DNA of 64,000 bases from Kribbella sp. NBC_00382 (GTDB taxonomy: Bacteria; Actinomycetota; Actinomycetes; Propionibacteriales; Kribbellaceae), in contig NZ_CP107954.1 of the NCBI RefSeq assembly GCF_036067295.1, positions 434,001 through 498,000 of the forward strand. The letters run 5' to 3'. The translations under genes were made by a program, and so were the position numbers. Each line of letters starts with the position of its first letter. Position 1 is the stretch's first letter. Below the pieces are notes generated by a model, which saw only the letters and a program-made list of their open reading frames with translations, did no database searches and was not told where the DNA came from. Of this stretch, positions 17,246-25,840 are shown one piece after another.

Positions 17246-17270
17246 TCGAAACTGCTCGAACGTGATCGAA
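17246..17270. promoter_or_regulatory. Three TCGAA repeats at exact 10-bp spacing
   Basis: TCGAA occurs at 17246-17250, 17256-17260 and 17266-17270, between the divergent SIS and DeoR genes. Ten-base phasing places all three on one face of the helix, as expected for a multimeric DeoR-family repressor. Confidence 0.65.
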
Positions 17271-17324
17271 TGGTGCCAACCGGCAGCCGTCCGGCTGACC
17301 GATTGTGTGAAGGAGGAGCCCCGG

Positions 17325-18107
17325 GTGAAGCGTTATGAACGCCTGAATACGTTGCTCGAATCGCTGGCGGAAAAGGGAGCGATCGATGTCGACGAGCTCG
17401 CGGAGCAGCTGCACGTCTCCGCGGCGACCATCCGGCGCGACCTGGACCACCTGGGAAAGCAGCAACTTCTGACCCGTACCCGCGGCGGCGCGGTCGCCAA
17501 CGCGGTCTCCTACGACCTGCCGCTGCGCTACAAGACTGCGCGTTTCGCGTCGGAGAAGCAGCGGATCGCGCAAGCCGCGGCCACGCTGGTCCGGCGCGGC
17601 ATGGTGATCGGGATGAACGGCGGAACCACGATCTCCGAGGTGGCGCGCACGCTGGCGACCCGGCCGGAGCTGTCCGCCGAGCACGGTGAGCCCGCCTTCA
17701 CCCTCGTCACCAACGCGCTGAACATCGCCAACGAGCTGATCGTCCGCCCGCACGTCAAGATGGTGCTCACCGGCGGCGTCGCCCGGCCGCAGTCGTACGA
17801 GATGATCGGCCCGCTGTCGCACCGGATCCTGGCCGACCTGTCGCTGGACATCGCCTTCATCGGCGTCGACGGGATCGACGAGACCGGCGCCACCGCCCAT
17901 CACGAGGGCGAGGCGAACATCAACCAGCTGATCGTCAGCCGGGCCGCCAAGGTGGTCGTGGTCGCCGACTCCAGCAAGCTCGGGCAGCGCGCGTTCGCCC
18001 GGATCTGCGAGCTGAGCGAGATCGACACGCTCGTCACCGACGCGCAGGCCGACGAGTCGCAGCTGTCGATCTTCAAGGAAGCCGGGATCGACGTCATCCG
18101 GTCCTGA
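17325..18107 (+). CDS. DeoR/GlpR-family transcription regulator
   Basis: 260 aa from GTG 17325, preceded by AGGAGGAG at 17311-17318. The N-terminal DeoR helix-turn-helix (DVDELAEQLHVSAATIRRDLDHL) is followed by RTRGGAV and a DeoRC sugar-phosphate sensor domain containing GMNGGTTISEVARTL, VLTGGV and the FIGVDGID motif. It probably represses the divergent SIS gene and is relieved by a phosphorylated amino sugar. Confidence 0.92.
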   Translation: MKRYERLNTLLESLAEKGAIDVDELAEQLHVSAATIRRDLDHLGKQQLLTRTRGGAVANAVSYDLPLRYKTARFASEKQRIAQAAATLVRRGMVIGMNGGTTISEVARTLATRPELSAEHGEPAFTLVTNALNIANELIVRPHVKMVLTGGVARPQSYEMIGPLSHRILADLSLDIAFIGVDGIDETGATAHHEGEANINQLIVSRAAKVVVVADSSKLGQRAFARICELSEIDTLVTDAQADESQLSIFKEAGIDVIRS

Positions 18108-18253
18108 CATCTGTCCGCACCTCCCTCACTGGGTGATTCCTGCCTAGTCAACACGATCATATCTGCTCGTGGCTAGTAGTTACGAGCAGGAGTGCGCAGC
18201 GTCAGCGCGGGAGGCGCGGTTCAGGACATGCGGGACGCTAGGCTTCGCCGTAG

Positions 18254-18928
18254 ATGAGTACCGCAATGGCATCGATCGAGGAGGGCATCATCGCCACGGG
18301 CATCGACCCCACGTCCTGGGCCTACGCCGAGGACTACACCGGTGAGGACGAAGTCGTCACGGGTGCACGGGCGAGCGCCGAGGACAGTGGCATCTCCTCG
18401 ATCGGCCCCGGTGCCGCCTCCGCGCTGAGCATGCTCGCCGCCGCAGTGGGTGCGAAGGCAGTCGTCGAGATCGGTACCGGTACTGGCGTCTCCGGCCTGG
18501 CGCTGCTGCGCGGCATGCGCGCCGACGGCACGCTGACGACGGTCGACCTGGACGCGGAGAACCAGCGGCTGGCCCGCAAGACCTTCCTTGACGCCGGCGT
18601 GCCGTCCAACCGCTTCCGTCTGATCGCGGGCTCGGCCCTGGACGTCGTCACTCGGTTGACCGACGGCCACTACGACCTGGTCTTCTGCGACGCGGACAAG
18701 CGCGAGTACACGGCGTACCTGCACGAGGCACTCCGCCTGCTCCGCCCCGGCGGCGTCGTCGCCTTCGACAACGCCCTGCTCCGTGGCCGGGTCGCCGACC
18801 CGTCCCACCGCGACCCCGACACCACGGCCGTCCGCGACCTCATCCGGGCCATCCGCGACAACGACGACCTGACCTCAGCCCTGCTCCCCACCAGCGACGG
18901 CCTCCTGGCCGCCGTCAAGCGCGCCTGA
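18254..18928 (+). CDS. SAM-dependent O-methyltransferase
   Basis: 224 aa from ATG 18254 (ATG 18266 is also possible). The SAM motif I is VVEIGTGTGVSGLALL (about residues 70-85); the metal-binding LVFCDADKREY and GGVVAFDNALLRG segments mark the class I catechol/caffeoyl-CoA O-methyltransferase family. In mycobacteria the homologue lies beside sigE; here about 9 kb of other genes separate them. The substrate is unknown. Confidence 0.88.
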   Translation: MSTAMASIEEGIIATGIDPTSWAYAEDYTGEDEVVTGARASAEDSGISSIGPGAASALSMLAAAVGAKAVVEIGTGTGVSGLALLRGMRADGTLTTVDLDAENQRLARKTFLDAGVPSNRFRLIAGSALDVVTRLTDGHYDLVFCDADKREYTAYLHEALRLLRPGGVVAFDNALLRGRVADPSHRDPDTTAVRDLIRAIRDNDDLTSALLPTSDGLLAAVKRA

Positions 18929-18931
18929 CAC

Positions 18932-19666
18932 CTACTCCTGGGCCCAGCCGGCGAATCTGCTGATCTCGGCTGTGACGTGGGGCCAGGCGCTGCTCAGGGG
19001 GTCGATCAGTTCGTAGTGGCCGACGCCTTCTACCCGGACGAGTCTGGCGGTGGGGTGGGCGGCTGCGTAGGACTCCGAGACCTCGAGGGGCACTCTGGCG
19101 TCGGCAGTGCCGTGGATGATGGAGACCGGCATGATCGGGGCGGGCAGGTGGACCGGGTCCAGGTCGTTGCGGACACCGCCACCCAGGAAGTCCTGTACTG
19201 CGGTCTTGTCCAGCTCTAGTTGGTCGGCCATCAGCAGGTCGGCTACTGGAGCCAGGGCGACTACCCCGCGCATGCGGATCGGGTTGAAGGTCGCTGCGGC
19301 CCAGAGAGCCAGCTGGCCGCCGGCGGAGTGCCCGGCTAGTACGAAACCTGCAGTGAGGTCCATGAGGTCGGGCAGGCGGTCTAGGGCGTCGCGGACGTCG
19401 GTAGCGGTGGCGTCTGGGTTGCCGGGCTCGCGGCGGTAGTCGATCGACGCCACCGGCCAGCCCTCCTCAGCCAGCGCTTCGCCGAGCGGGCGCGCATGGG
19501 TCCGGTCGTACTCCGGGCGCCAGAACCCACCGTGCAGGAAGACGATCGCCGGCCGGTGATCCTTCGCATGCCAGACGTCGACCATCTGCTCGGGGTACTG
19601 GCCGTAGGCCAGCTCCTCGTCCGGATCACGGGCCTCGCGGGTCAGTACAGAGCGGTCCTCAGTCAT
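18932..19666 (-). CDS. kynB: Probable N-formylkynurenine formamidase (alpha/beta hydrolase)
   Basis: 244 aa from ATG 19666 with GGGAGG 5 nt upstream. It has the oxyanion motif HGGFW (45-49), the nucleophile elbow GHSAGG (Ser114), a likely acid in HGTADARVP and a late His in GVGHYEL. The HGGxW signature is typical of kynurenine formamidases of the esterase/lipase type, rather than the unrelated metal-dependent KynB, so the symbol reflects role only. As the last gene of the kynurenine cluster it should convert formylkynurenine to kynurenine. Specificity is inferred from context. Confidence 0.78.
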   Translation of the reverse strand: MTEDRSVLTREARDPDEELAYGQYPEQMVDVWHAKDHRPAIVFLHGGFWRPEYDRTHARPLGEALAEEGWPVASIDYRREPGNPDATATDVRDALDRLPDLMDLTAGFVLAGHSAGGQLALWAAATFNPIRMRGVVALAPVADLLMADQLELDKTAVQDFLGGGVRNDLDPVHLPAPIMPVSIIHGTADARVPLEVSESYAAAHPTARLVRVEGVGHYELIDPLSSAWPHVTAEISRFAGWAQE

Positions 19667-19697
19667 CGAGACCTCCCAGCATGCGGTTCCCAGTCAT
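19659..19697 (-). CDS. 12-codon leader-like ORF from a duplicated start region
   Basis: ATG 19697 overlaps the decarboxylase stop as TGATG; the ORF reads MTGNRMLGGLDD and stops within the start of the formamidase gene. Its GGGAGG ribosome site, ATG and first codons are a 31-bp tandem copy of the formamidase initiation region. It may re-initiate ribosomes, or it may simply be a chance product of the duplication. Confidence 0.4.
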   Translation of the reverse strand: MTGNRMLGGLDD

Positions 19698-20707
19698 CAG
19701 GGCCTCCCAGTTCGGTCCCCCAGGAAACGTACTGCGTTCTCTGACAGCAGCTTGACCTGCTGAGCCTCCGAGAGCCAGTCGGCCCGCCGGACGACCTCCC
19801 CGACGGGTCGCTCACCCAGTGGATACGGATAGTCACTACCGACCATCACGTGGTCCTCGCCGAGGGTATCGACCAGTAACCGCAAGGCCGATTGCTCAAA
19901 CACGACGGTGTCGACGGAGAAGCGCCCGACGTAGTGGCTCGGCGGGTGCTGCGACTTGCCCCGTACTACGTCGCCGCGGCGCTGCCAGGCGTTCTCCACC
20001 CGGCCCAGCCAGAAGGCGAAACTCCCACCGCCGTGGGCGAAGCAGATCCGCAACGACTCGGGCAGCTCGTCGAAGGCGCCGCCGAGAATCATCGCCAGCA
20101 ACGAAAGATGCGTCTCCGCAGGCATGCCGGTCAGCCAGCGCGCCATCCATCGGTCGAGGCGCGGGCCGCCCGGCATGTCCCACGGATGCACGAGCACCGG
20201 GGCGCCGACCTCGGCGCAATGCTTGAGAAAGGCAACGATCCCGGCGTCGTCGAGGTCCTTGTCGCCCACGTGGTTGCCGATCTCAACACCCACGTGCCCC
20301 GCAGCCAGACACCGATCCAGCTCCTCACACGCCGCATCCGGATCCTGCAACGGCACCTGACAGAACGGCACCAACCTGCTGTCACCGGCAAGCGTCTCGA
20401 GTGTCAAATCATTGAAGATCCGCGAAACCTTGACCGCCTGATCCGCCGGGCGCTCATACGCAAAGAACACCGGCGTAGGCGAAACCACCTGCAGATCGAT
20501 GCCATCGGCATCCATATCCGCCCGGCGCGTCGCCGGATCCCAGGTCTGCGCCCCGATCGGCCGGAACTCGCTCTCCCCCACCATGATCATCGCGTCCCGC
20601 TCAGAATCCACCCGCAACCACGGCCACCCCTCACCCCCACAAGCTGAGGCGAGGTCCGGCCACCCCTTCGGCACGAGGTGCGTGTGCACATCCACCGCTC
20701 GCGTCAT
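19697..20707 (-). CDS. 2-amino-3-carboxymuconate-6-semialdehyde decarboxylase (amidohydrolase fold)
   Basis: 336 aa from ATG 20707. Metal-binding His8 and His10 lie in DVHTHLVP; further motifs are VLVHPWD, FAHGGGSFAF and GSDYPYPLGE, as in ACMSD. It decarboxylates ACMS to aminomuconate semialdehyde, steering the pathway away from quinolinate and toward complete degradation. It has a GGGGGAG ribosome site and starts by ATGA overlap with a 23-codon ORF. Confidence 0.88.
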   Translation of the reverse strand: MTRAVDVHTHLVPKGWPDLASACGGEGWPWLRVDSERDAMIMVGESEFRPIGAQTWDPATRRADMDADGIDLQVVSPTPVFFAYERPADQAVKVSRIFNDLTLETLAGDSRLVPFCQVPLQDPDAACEELDRCLAAGHVGVEIGNHVGDKDLDDAGIVAFLKHCAEVGAPVLVHPWDMPGGPRLDRWMARWLTGMPAETHLSLLAMILGGAFDELPESLRICFAHGGGSFAFWLGRVENAWQRRGDVVRGKSQHPPSHYVGRFSVDTVVFEQSALRLLVDTLGEDHVMVGSDYPYPLGERPVGEVVRRADWLSEAQQVKLLSENAVRFLGDRTGRP

Positions 20708-20775
20708 GCGCTCCGCTCCCCCACCGCGCGCATCGCCGCGCAGCGGCGATGCGCGCGGTTCTTTGCTTTTGGCAT
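20704..20775 (-). CDS. 23-codon basic ORF bridging two kynurenine genes
   Basis: It starts at ATG 20775 in a TGATG overlap with the dioxygenase stop and ends in an ATGA overlap with the decarboxylase start, so it exactly fills the junction. The peptide is strongly basic (starts MPKAKNRAHRRC). Most of it is made by a perfect 15-bp hairpin. I know no homologue; it may be a coupling device rather than a functional peptide. Confidence 0.4.
   Translation of the reverse strand: MPKAKNRAHRRCAAMRAVGERSA
20724..20758. repeat. Perfect 15-bp hairpin inside the kynurenine operon
   Basis: CCGCGCGCATCGCCG (20724-20738) and CGGCGATGCGCGCGG (20744-20758) are perfect complements around a 5-base loop. On the plus strand, opposite to the operon, it is followed by TTCTTTGCTTTT and would look like an intrinsic terminator of antisense transcription. 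On the operon strand it could mark an RNA processing or attenuation point. Confidence 0.75.
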
Positions 20776-21293
20776 CAGGCCTTGCCGGGGTGAAGGGTTC
20801 CGCAGGATGGGCAGGTGCGGGCTTCTTCGCTTTCGTAGAAGGCTTTGAAGACCGGGGGGAGGTCTTCGACGATGTCGTTCACCTGGAGCTCGACCTCGTG
20901 CACGATCGCGTTGCAGTTGGCGCAGTACCAGCGGAACTTCTCCAGCGTGCCCTGTTCGCGGACTCGTTCGATCACCAGGCCGATCGAGTCCGCGTCGCGC
21001 TGGGGAGAGTGCGGCATGTTGCGCGGCAGCATCCACATCTCGCCCTCGTTGATGTCCACCCGGGCCGGCCCGTCGTCGGTCTGCACGTCGACGTGCATCG
21101 TGCCCTTGATCTGGTAGAAGAACTCCTCGTACGGATCGACGTGGAAGTCGTTGCGCTGGTTCGGGCCGCCGACCACCATCGTGATGAAGTCGTCGCCGGT
21201 CGGGAACATCTGCTTGTTGCCCACCGGCGGCTTGAGCAGGTGCTTGTTCTGCTCGACCCACTCGGGGAAGTTCGTCGACTCCAGGTTCGCCAT
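20775..21293 (-). CDS. 3-hydroxyanthranilate 3,4-dioxygenase
   Basis: 172 aa from ATG 21293, 8 nt after AGGAGAGG; a GTG at 21302 is too close to that site. It is a single cupin with iron ligands His51, Glu57 and His95 and substrate-binding Arg47. Two rubredoxin-like CxxC pairs (Cys124/127, Cys161/164) bind a second iron, as in the bacterial enzyme NbaC. It opens the ring of 3-hydroxyanthranilate to give ACMS. Confidence 0.93.
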   Translation of the reverse strand: MANLESTNFPEWVEQNKHLLKPPVGNKQMFPTGDDFITMVVGGPNQRNDFHVDPYEEFFYQIKGTMHVDVQTDDGPARVDINEGEMWMLPRNMPHSPQRDADSIGLVIERVREQGTLEKFRWYCANCNAIVHEVELQVNDIVEDLPPVFKAFYESEEARTCPSCGTLHPGKA

Positions 21294-21298
21294 CGTCT

Positions 21299-21715
21299 TC
21301 ACCTCTCCTTGACCGCTGCGACTGCTTGGATCTCGATCAGTAGCTGGGGATGCGGCAGCTGATGCACCGCGACCGTCGTCCGGGCCGGCCCACCCTCGTC
21401 GAAGAACTCGCCGTAGACCTCGTTGTACCCACCGAAGTCGTTCATCGACACCAGGTACGTCGTCACGCTGACCACGTCCTCCAACCCGGCCCCGACCGCG
21501 CTCAGGATGTCCCGGATGTTCTCGAGCACAGCCCGCGTCTGCACCCGGATGTCCAGCGTCGTCGTCCCGAACTCATCCACCGACGCCCCGGCAATCGTAT
21601 TGTCCGGCAGTCGACTGGATGTCCCCGATACAAACGCGAACCCGCCCGCCACCTTCACATGCGGGAACCGCCCGCGCGGCGTCGCCTTCCCCGCCACCAC
21701 TTTCGCGTCGCTCAC
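21299..21715 (-). CDS. RidA-family protein, likely 2-aminomuconate deaminase
   Basis: 138 aa from GTG 21715, overlapping the aldehyde dehydrogenase stop by 4 bp. It has the YjgF/RidA fold motifs [28 protein letters not shown] and the C-terminal [13 protein letters not shown]. RidA-like proteins act as 2-aminomuconate deaminases in nitrobenzoate and kynurenine catabolism, and this position right after the semialdehyde dehydrogenase supports that role. A general enamine deaminase function cannot be excluded. Confidence 0.8.
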   Translation of the reverse strand: MSDAKVVAGKATPRGRFPHVKVAGGFAFVSGTSSRLPDNTIAGASVDEFGTTTLDIRVQTRAVLENIRDILSAVGAGLEDVVSVTTYLVSMNDFGGYNEVYGEFFDEGGPARTTVAVHQLPHPQLLIEIQAVAAVKER

Positions 21716-23217
21716 GACAACTCCACGCAGACGTTGGTCAGTTCCGAGTAGAAGTGCAGCGAGTGGTTGCCGCCCTCGCGCCCGATACCGGAGAGCTTGG
21801 TACCACCGAACGGCGTGCGCAGATCCCGCAGGAACCACGTGTTGACCCAGACGATCCCGACATCGAGCGCCGCCCCGGCCCGATGCGCCCGCCCGACGTC
21901 CCGCGTCCAGACCGTTGCCGCCAGCCCGTACTGCGAATCGTTGGCCAGGGCAAACGCTTCGTCCTCGGTGTCGAACGGGGCGATGTGGCAGATCGGACCG
22001 AAGATTTCCTCAGTGTTGGTGCGCGCCCCAGCGGGCAGCCCGGTCACCACGGTCGGTTGCACATAGCAACCGTTGTCGCGAGCGTCGCCGAAGGACGGAA
22101 CACCGCCGCCGGTGAGCACTTCGGCGCCTTCGGCTCGCGCCAGGTCGTAGTACGAGAGAACCTTGTCGCGATGGGTCTTGGAGATCAGCGGCATGTTGAC
22201 GGTGGCCTCGTCGGCGGGCCAGCCGAAGGTGAGTTCGGCGGCGCGGGCGGCGAGGCGGGTACTGAACTCCTCGAAGACCGGGCGTTCGACGTACAGGCGT
22301 TCGGTGCACAAGCAGACCTGGCCGCCGTTGGTGAAGACCGAGCGGACGGATCCCTCGACCGCCGCGTCCAGGTCGGCGTCAGCGAAGACCAGTCCGGCGT
22401 TCTTACCGCCCAGCTCGAAGGACACGGCCTTCACCCCGTCGGCTGCGACCTTGGCGATCGCGGAGCCTGTGGCGGACTCGCCGGTGAAGGTGATCGCGTC
22501 GACGCCCGGATGCTTGGTCAGAAACTCACCGGCCGAGGACGGCCCGAAGCCGTGCACAAGATTGAAAACCCCATCCGGTAATCCGGCAGCCGCCATCACC
22601 TCGGCGAGAACCGTCGCCGACGAGGGCGTCTCCTCCGAAGGCTTCACCACCACAGTGTTGCCACAGGCAAGCGCCGGCGCCACCTTCCAGGTGAGCAGCA
22701 GCAACGGCAGATTCCACGGCACGATGATCGCGACGACCCCCACCGGCTTCCGCACCGCGTAGTTCAACGCCCGCCGCCCATCAGCCAGCGTGGTCGTGAA
22801 CGACTCGGTCGAAGCAGTAGTCGCAAAATCCGCGAACGACCGGAAGTTGGCCGCACCTCGCGGGATGTCGAGCGTCCGCGCCTGGCTGATCGACTTCCCG
22901 GTATCGCCCACCTCGGCAGCCACCAGATCGTCGAAGCGCCGCTCCAACTCATCAGCCACCCGCCGGAGCACCACCGCCCGCTCCTGCTCGCTCATCCGCC
23001 CCCAGGGCCCTTTCAAGGCAGCCCGAGCAGCGTCGACGGCGGCATCCACGGTCGAGGCATCAGCCTCGGAGACGTCGAAGATCTGCTCTCCGGTCACCGG
23101 ACTGACTTTGGCGAACGTCGAGCCACCCTCGACAAAAGAGCCACCGACAAAATTCCGCAACAACCCAACAGACGACGGCTGCCCGGTCAGCAGGCCAGGC
23201 TGCCACAAATCACTCAT
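21712..23217 (-). CDS. 2-aminomuconate-6-semialdehyde dehydrogenase
   Basis: 501 aa of the aldehyde dehydrogenase superfamily. Conserved residues fall at Asn169 (VPWNLP), Glu268 (FELGGKN) and nucleophile Cys302 (NGGQVC). It is close to the 2-hydroxymuconic / aminomuconic semialdehyde dehydrogenases. In this cluster it should oxidise the decarboxylase product to 2-aminomuconate with NAD+. ATGA overlap with the monooxygenase gene upstream. Confidence 0.88.
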   Translation of the reverse strand: MSDLWQPGLLTGQPSSVGLLRNFVGGSFVEGGSTFAKVSPVTGEQIFDVSEADASTVDAAVDAARAALKGPWGRMSEQERAVVLRRVADELERRFDDLVAAEVGDTGKSISQARTLDIPRGAANFRSFADFATTASTESFTTTLADGRRALNYAVRKPVGVVAIIVPWNLPLLLLTWKVAPALACGNTVVVKPSEETPSSATVLAEVMAAAGLPDGVFNLVHGFGPSSAGEFLTKHPGVDAITFTGESATGSAIAKVAADGVKAVSFELGGKNAGLVFADADLDAAVEGSVRSVFTNGGQVCLCTERLYVERPVFEEFSTRLAARAAELTFGWPADEATVNMPLISKTHRDKVLSYYDLARAEGAEVLTGGGVPSFGDARDNGCYVQPTVVTGLPAGARTNTEEIFGPICHIAPFDTEDEAFALANDSQYGLAATVWTRDVGRAHRAGAALDVGIVWVNTWFLRDLRTPFGGTKLSGIGREGGNHSLHFYSELTNVCVELS

Positions 23218-24533
23218 CGCGAGCCCCGGCCGGAGCGGGCGATCCGGGCGGCGGCGCCGATCACGCCTGCGCCTAGGAGGACGGCGGCGGCCAGGAATTG
23301 GTGTTGGCGGTGGACTCTTTGCTGGACTTCGGCGTACGGGGTGGTGGAGAAGGAGACCAGTTCGTAGCGGGAGACGTAGCGGCCGGGGAGGGCTCGTTCC
23401 AGGGCATGTTCGATTTGTTTGCCGAGGCGGAAGACGGGTGAGGTGACCTTGTCTCGCATTTCTACGAAGTTGTCGAGAGCCATGGCCGCGATGGCCTCGG
23501 TGTTTTCTCGGCGGCGGTGTTCGTACAACGGCAGGGCTCTCGCCCAGGAGCCGCCGGTGTCGGCTAGGCAGCGGTCCAACTCGACTACGTCTTCGAAGGC
23601 GCAGTTGGCGCCCTGGCCGTAGAAGGGGACGATCGCGTGGGCTGCGTCGCCGATCAACGCGGTACGGCCGTGGGCTTGCCAGGGTTGGGCGTGGACGGTG
23701 CCGAGTACTCCGACCGGGTTCTGCAGGTAGTCGTCGACCAGTGAAGGTGCCAACGGCAACAAGTCGGGATAATGCGTACGGAAATGCGCCTCGATCGAGA
23801 TGCGGTTGCTCAGGGCATCGAAATCGCCGGCCGGCCAGAAGAGCGTGCAGGTGAAGGAGCGATCCGGGTTCGGCAACGCGATCATCATCGACGTGCCGCG
23901 CGGCCAGATGTGCAACGCACCGGGATCCAAGGCGAACGAGCCATCCACCGCAGGGATGCTCAACTCCTTGTAGCCGTAGTCGAGGAAGTCCACCGACTCC
24001 CCCACAGCGCCTTCGGCCAGCAACTGCTCCCGTACTGCCGAGCCGGCCCCATCAGCACCCAGTACTACGTCCGCCGACACCTTCACCTTGCCGGTCGGCG
24101 TCTCGAAGACCATCGACCCGGTGCACGAATCCAGCTCCACCAGCCGATGCTCGAAGAACACCGAGACCCCGGGAGCCGCAGCCGCCGCGTCCAGCAGCGC
24201 GTTGTTCAGCGTCCCGCGGCTGATCGAGTTGATCGCCCGGTCCCCCGACGCGCTGTACTGGTGAAAGTCCAGCTCACCGGCGACGGGATGGATCATCCGC
24301 CCCTTCATCGGCAGCGCGTCGGCCATCACCGAATCGACCAGCCCGATCCGGCGCAACGCGTCCAGCCCGCGCTCGGAGATCGCCAGGTTGATCGACCGGC
24401 CCCGCTCGGGTTGCCCCGCTCGCGGGTCCGGGCGGCGTTCGTACAGGGCGACCGACAGCCCGCGCCGCGCCAGATAACACCCGAGCAGACTGCCCGCCAG
24501 GCCGGCACCGACGATGGCTACACGTTCAGTCAT
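23214..24533 (-). CDS. kmo: Kynurenine 3-monooxygenase (FAD)
   Basis: 439 aa from ATG 24533; the longer frame to 25163 is a shadow over the kynureninase gene. The FAD-binding GxGxxG fold is at the N-terminus (VAIVGAGLAGSLLG), followed by ERRPD and the second FAD motif LIGDAAHAIVPFYGQG. A C-terminal hydrophobic stretch (FLAAAVLLGAGVIGAAARIA) resembles the membrane-associated tail of kynurenine monooxygenase. It hydroxylates kynurenine to 3-hydroxykynurenine. It starts by ATGA overlap with kynureninase. Confidence 0.92.
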   Translation of the reverse strand: MTERVAIVGAGLAGSLLGCYLARRGLSVALYERRPDPRAGQPERGRSINLAISERGLDALRRIGLVDSVMADALPMKGRMIHPVAGELDFHQYSASGDRAINSISRGTLNNALLDAAAAAPGVSVFFEHRLVELDSCTGSMVFETPTGKVKVSADVVLGADGAGSAVREQLLAEGAVGESVDFLDYGYKELSIPAVDGSFALDPGALHIWPRGTSMMIALPNPDRSFTCTLFWPAGDFDALSNRISIEAHFRTHYPDLLPLAPSLVDDYLQNPVGVLGTVHAQPWQAHGRTALIGDAAHAIVPFYGQGANCAFEDVVELDRCLADTGGSWARALPLYEHRRRENTEAIAAMALDNFVEMRDKVTSPVFRLGKQIEHALERALPGRYVSRYELVSFSTTPYAEVQQRVHRQHQFLAAAVLLGAGVIGAAARIARSGRGSR

Positions 24534-25840
24534 GCATTCTCCGGAACGGCTTGAGCCAGCGCCTCCACTGCACGCCAGCAGTCGTGGTACAGCGAATAAA
24601 GGGGTACGGGGGCAAGCCGCAGTACGTCGGGTTCGCGGGCGTCGGCGATCACGCCGTGGTCGAAGCGCAGCGTCTTGGCCAACGCGCCGGCCCGCAGCCC
24701 GCCGCCGATCCGCAGCGAGAGCTGAGCACCCCTTCGCGAAGGATCGGTCGGCGTGATCACCTGCAGAGGCCGTGTCGAGGTGATGCCGGCGAGCAGCTTC
24801 TCCAGGTACGCCGTCAACCGCAGGCTGCGCTCGCGGAGTACGGAGATGCCGACCTTGTCGAAGATCTCGAGCGAGGTCCGTACCGGGCTCATCGAGAAGA
24901 TCGGCGGGTTGGACACCTGCCACGCGTCGGCCGACGCCGGCGGCCGCGACTCGGCAGCCATCTCGAACCGCGACGCCTCCTCTGTACTCCACCAGCCCTC
25001 GAACCGCGGCAGGCCACTGGCCAGATGCCGCTCGTGCACGAAGGCGCCGGCCAGCGCGCCCGGACCCGAGTTCAGGTACTTGTACGAGCACCAGGCGGCG
25101 AAGTCCACGTCCCACTCGTGCAGCGCCAGCGGCACGTTGCCGACGGCGTGCGCGAGATCCCACCCGACCACGGCACCCGCCGCACGACCGGCAGCGGTGA
25201 TCGTCGGAATGTCCATCAGCTCGCCGGTCAGGTAGTTGACGCCGCCTAGCAGGACCAGGGCGACGTCCGGGGCTGACACGGCGGCGAGCACGTCTTCGGT
25301 GTGCAGTACGTCCTCGCCAGCTCGCGGGCTGAGACGGACCACCGCGTCATCAGGTGAGTAGCCGTGGAACGCGGCCTGCGAGCGTACGGCGTAGCTGTCC
25401 GACGGGAAGGCCGCGTCCTCGATGACGATCTTGAAGCGGTCTGCTGTCGGCCGGTAGAAGGAGACCATCAGCAGGTGCAGGTTGACCGTCAGCGAGTTCA
25501 TCACGACGGTCTCGGTCGGCAACGCACCAACCAGCCGAGCAGCCGGCTCGGTCAGCAACCCGTGGTACGGCAACCACGGGCGCGAGGCGTCGTGGTGCCC
25601 CTCGACGCCCCAGCGTCCCCAGGAGTCGAGGTCCTCCATCAGCTCGACCCGGGTCGCCTTCGGCCGCAACCCGAGCGAGTTGCCGGCGAAGTACGCAACC
25701 TCCGGATAGCCCCCGGACTCCACCGGCGGAATGTCGAACAACTCCCGCCACCCCGGATCGCCCTCGTCGAGTGCGACCGCAGCAGCCTCGGCCTCCCCCG
25801 GATCCACAATCCAGTCCGGTTTCACCCAGTTCGGGGTCAC
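24530..25840 (-). CDS. kynU: Kynureninase (PLP-dependent)
   Basis: 436 aa from GTG 25840. PLP-binding residues are visible: Lys254 in [11 protein letters not shown], Asp228 and His231 in WDLAHAVGN, and the early FAGNSLGL and GVEGHH motifs. It cleaves 3-hydroxykynurenine (or kynurenine) to 3-hydroxyanthranilate (anthranilate) and alanine. Its start overlaps the glgC stop by 4 bp (GTGA), tying a tryptophan-catabolism gene to a glycogen gene. Confidence 0.93.
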   Translation of the reverse strand: MTPNWVKPDWIVDPGEAEAAAVALDEGDPGWRELFDIPPVESGGYPEVAYFAGNSLGLRPKATRVELMEDLDSWGRWGVEGHHDASRPWLPYHGLLTEPAARLVGALPTETVVMNSLTVNLHLLMVSFYRPTADRFKIVIEDAAFPSDSYAVRSQAAFHGYSPDDAVVRLSPRAGEDVLHTEDVLAAVSAPDVALVLLGGVNYLTGELMDIPTITAAGRAAGAVVGWDLAHAVGNVPLALHEWDVDFAAWCSYKYLNSGPGALAGAFVHERHLASGLPRFEGWWSTEEASRFEMAAESRPPASADAWQVSNPPIFSMSPVRTSLEIFDKVGISVLRERSLRLTAYLEKLLAGITSTRPLQVITPTDPSRRGAQLSLRIGGGLRAGALAKTLRFDHGVIADAREPDVLRLAPVPLYSLYHDCWRAVEALAQAVPENA

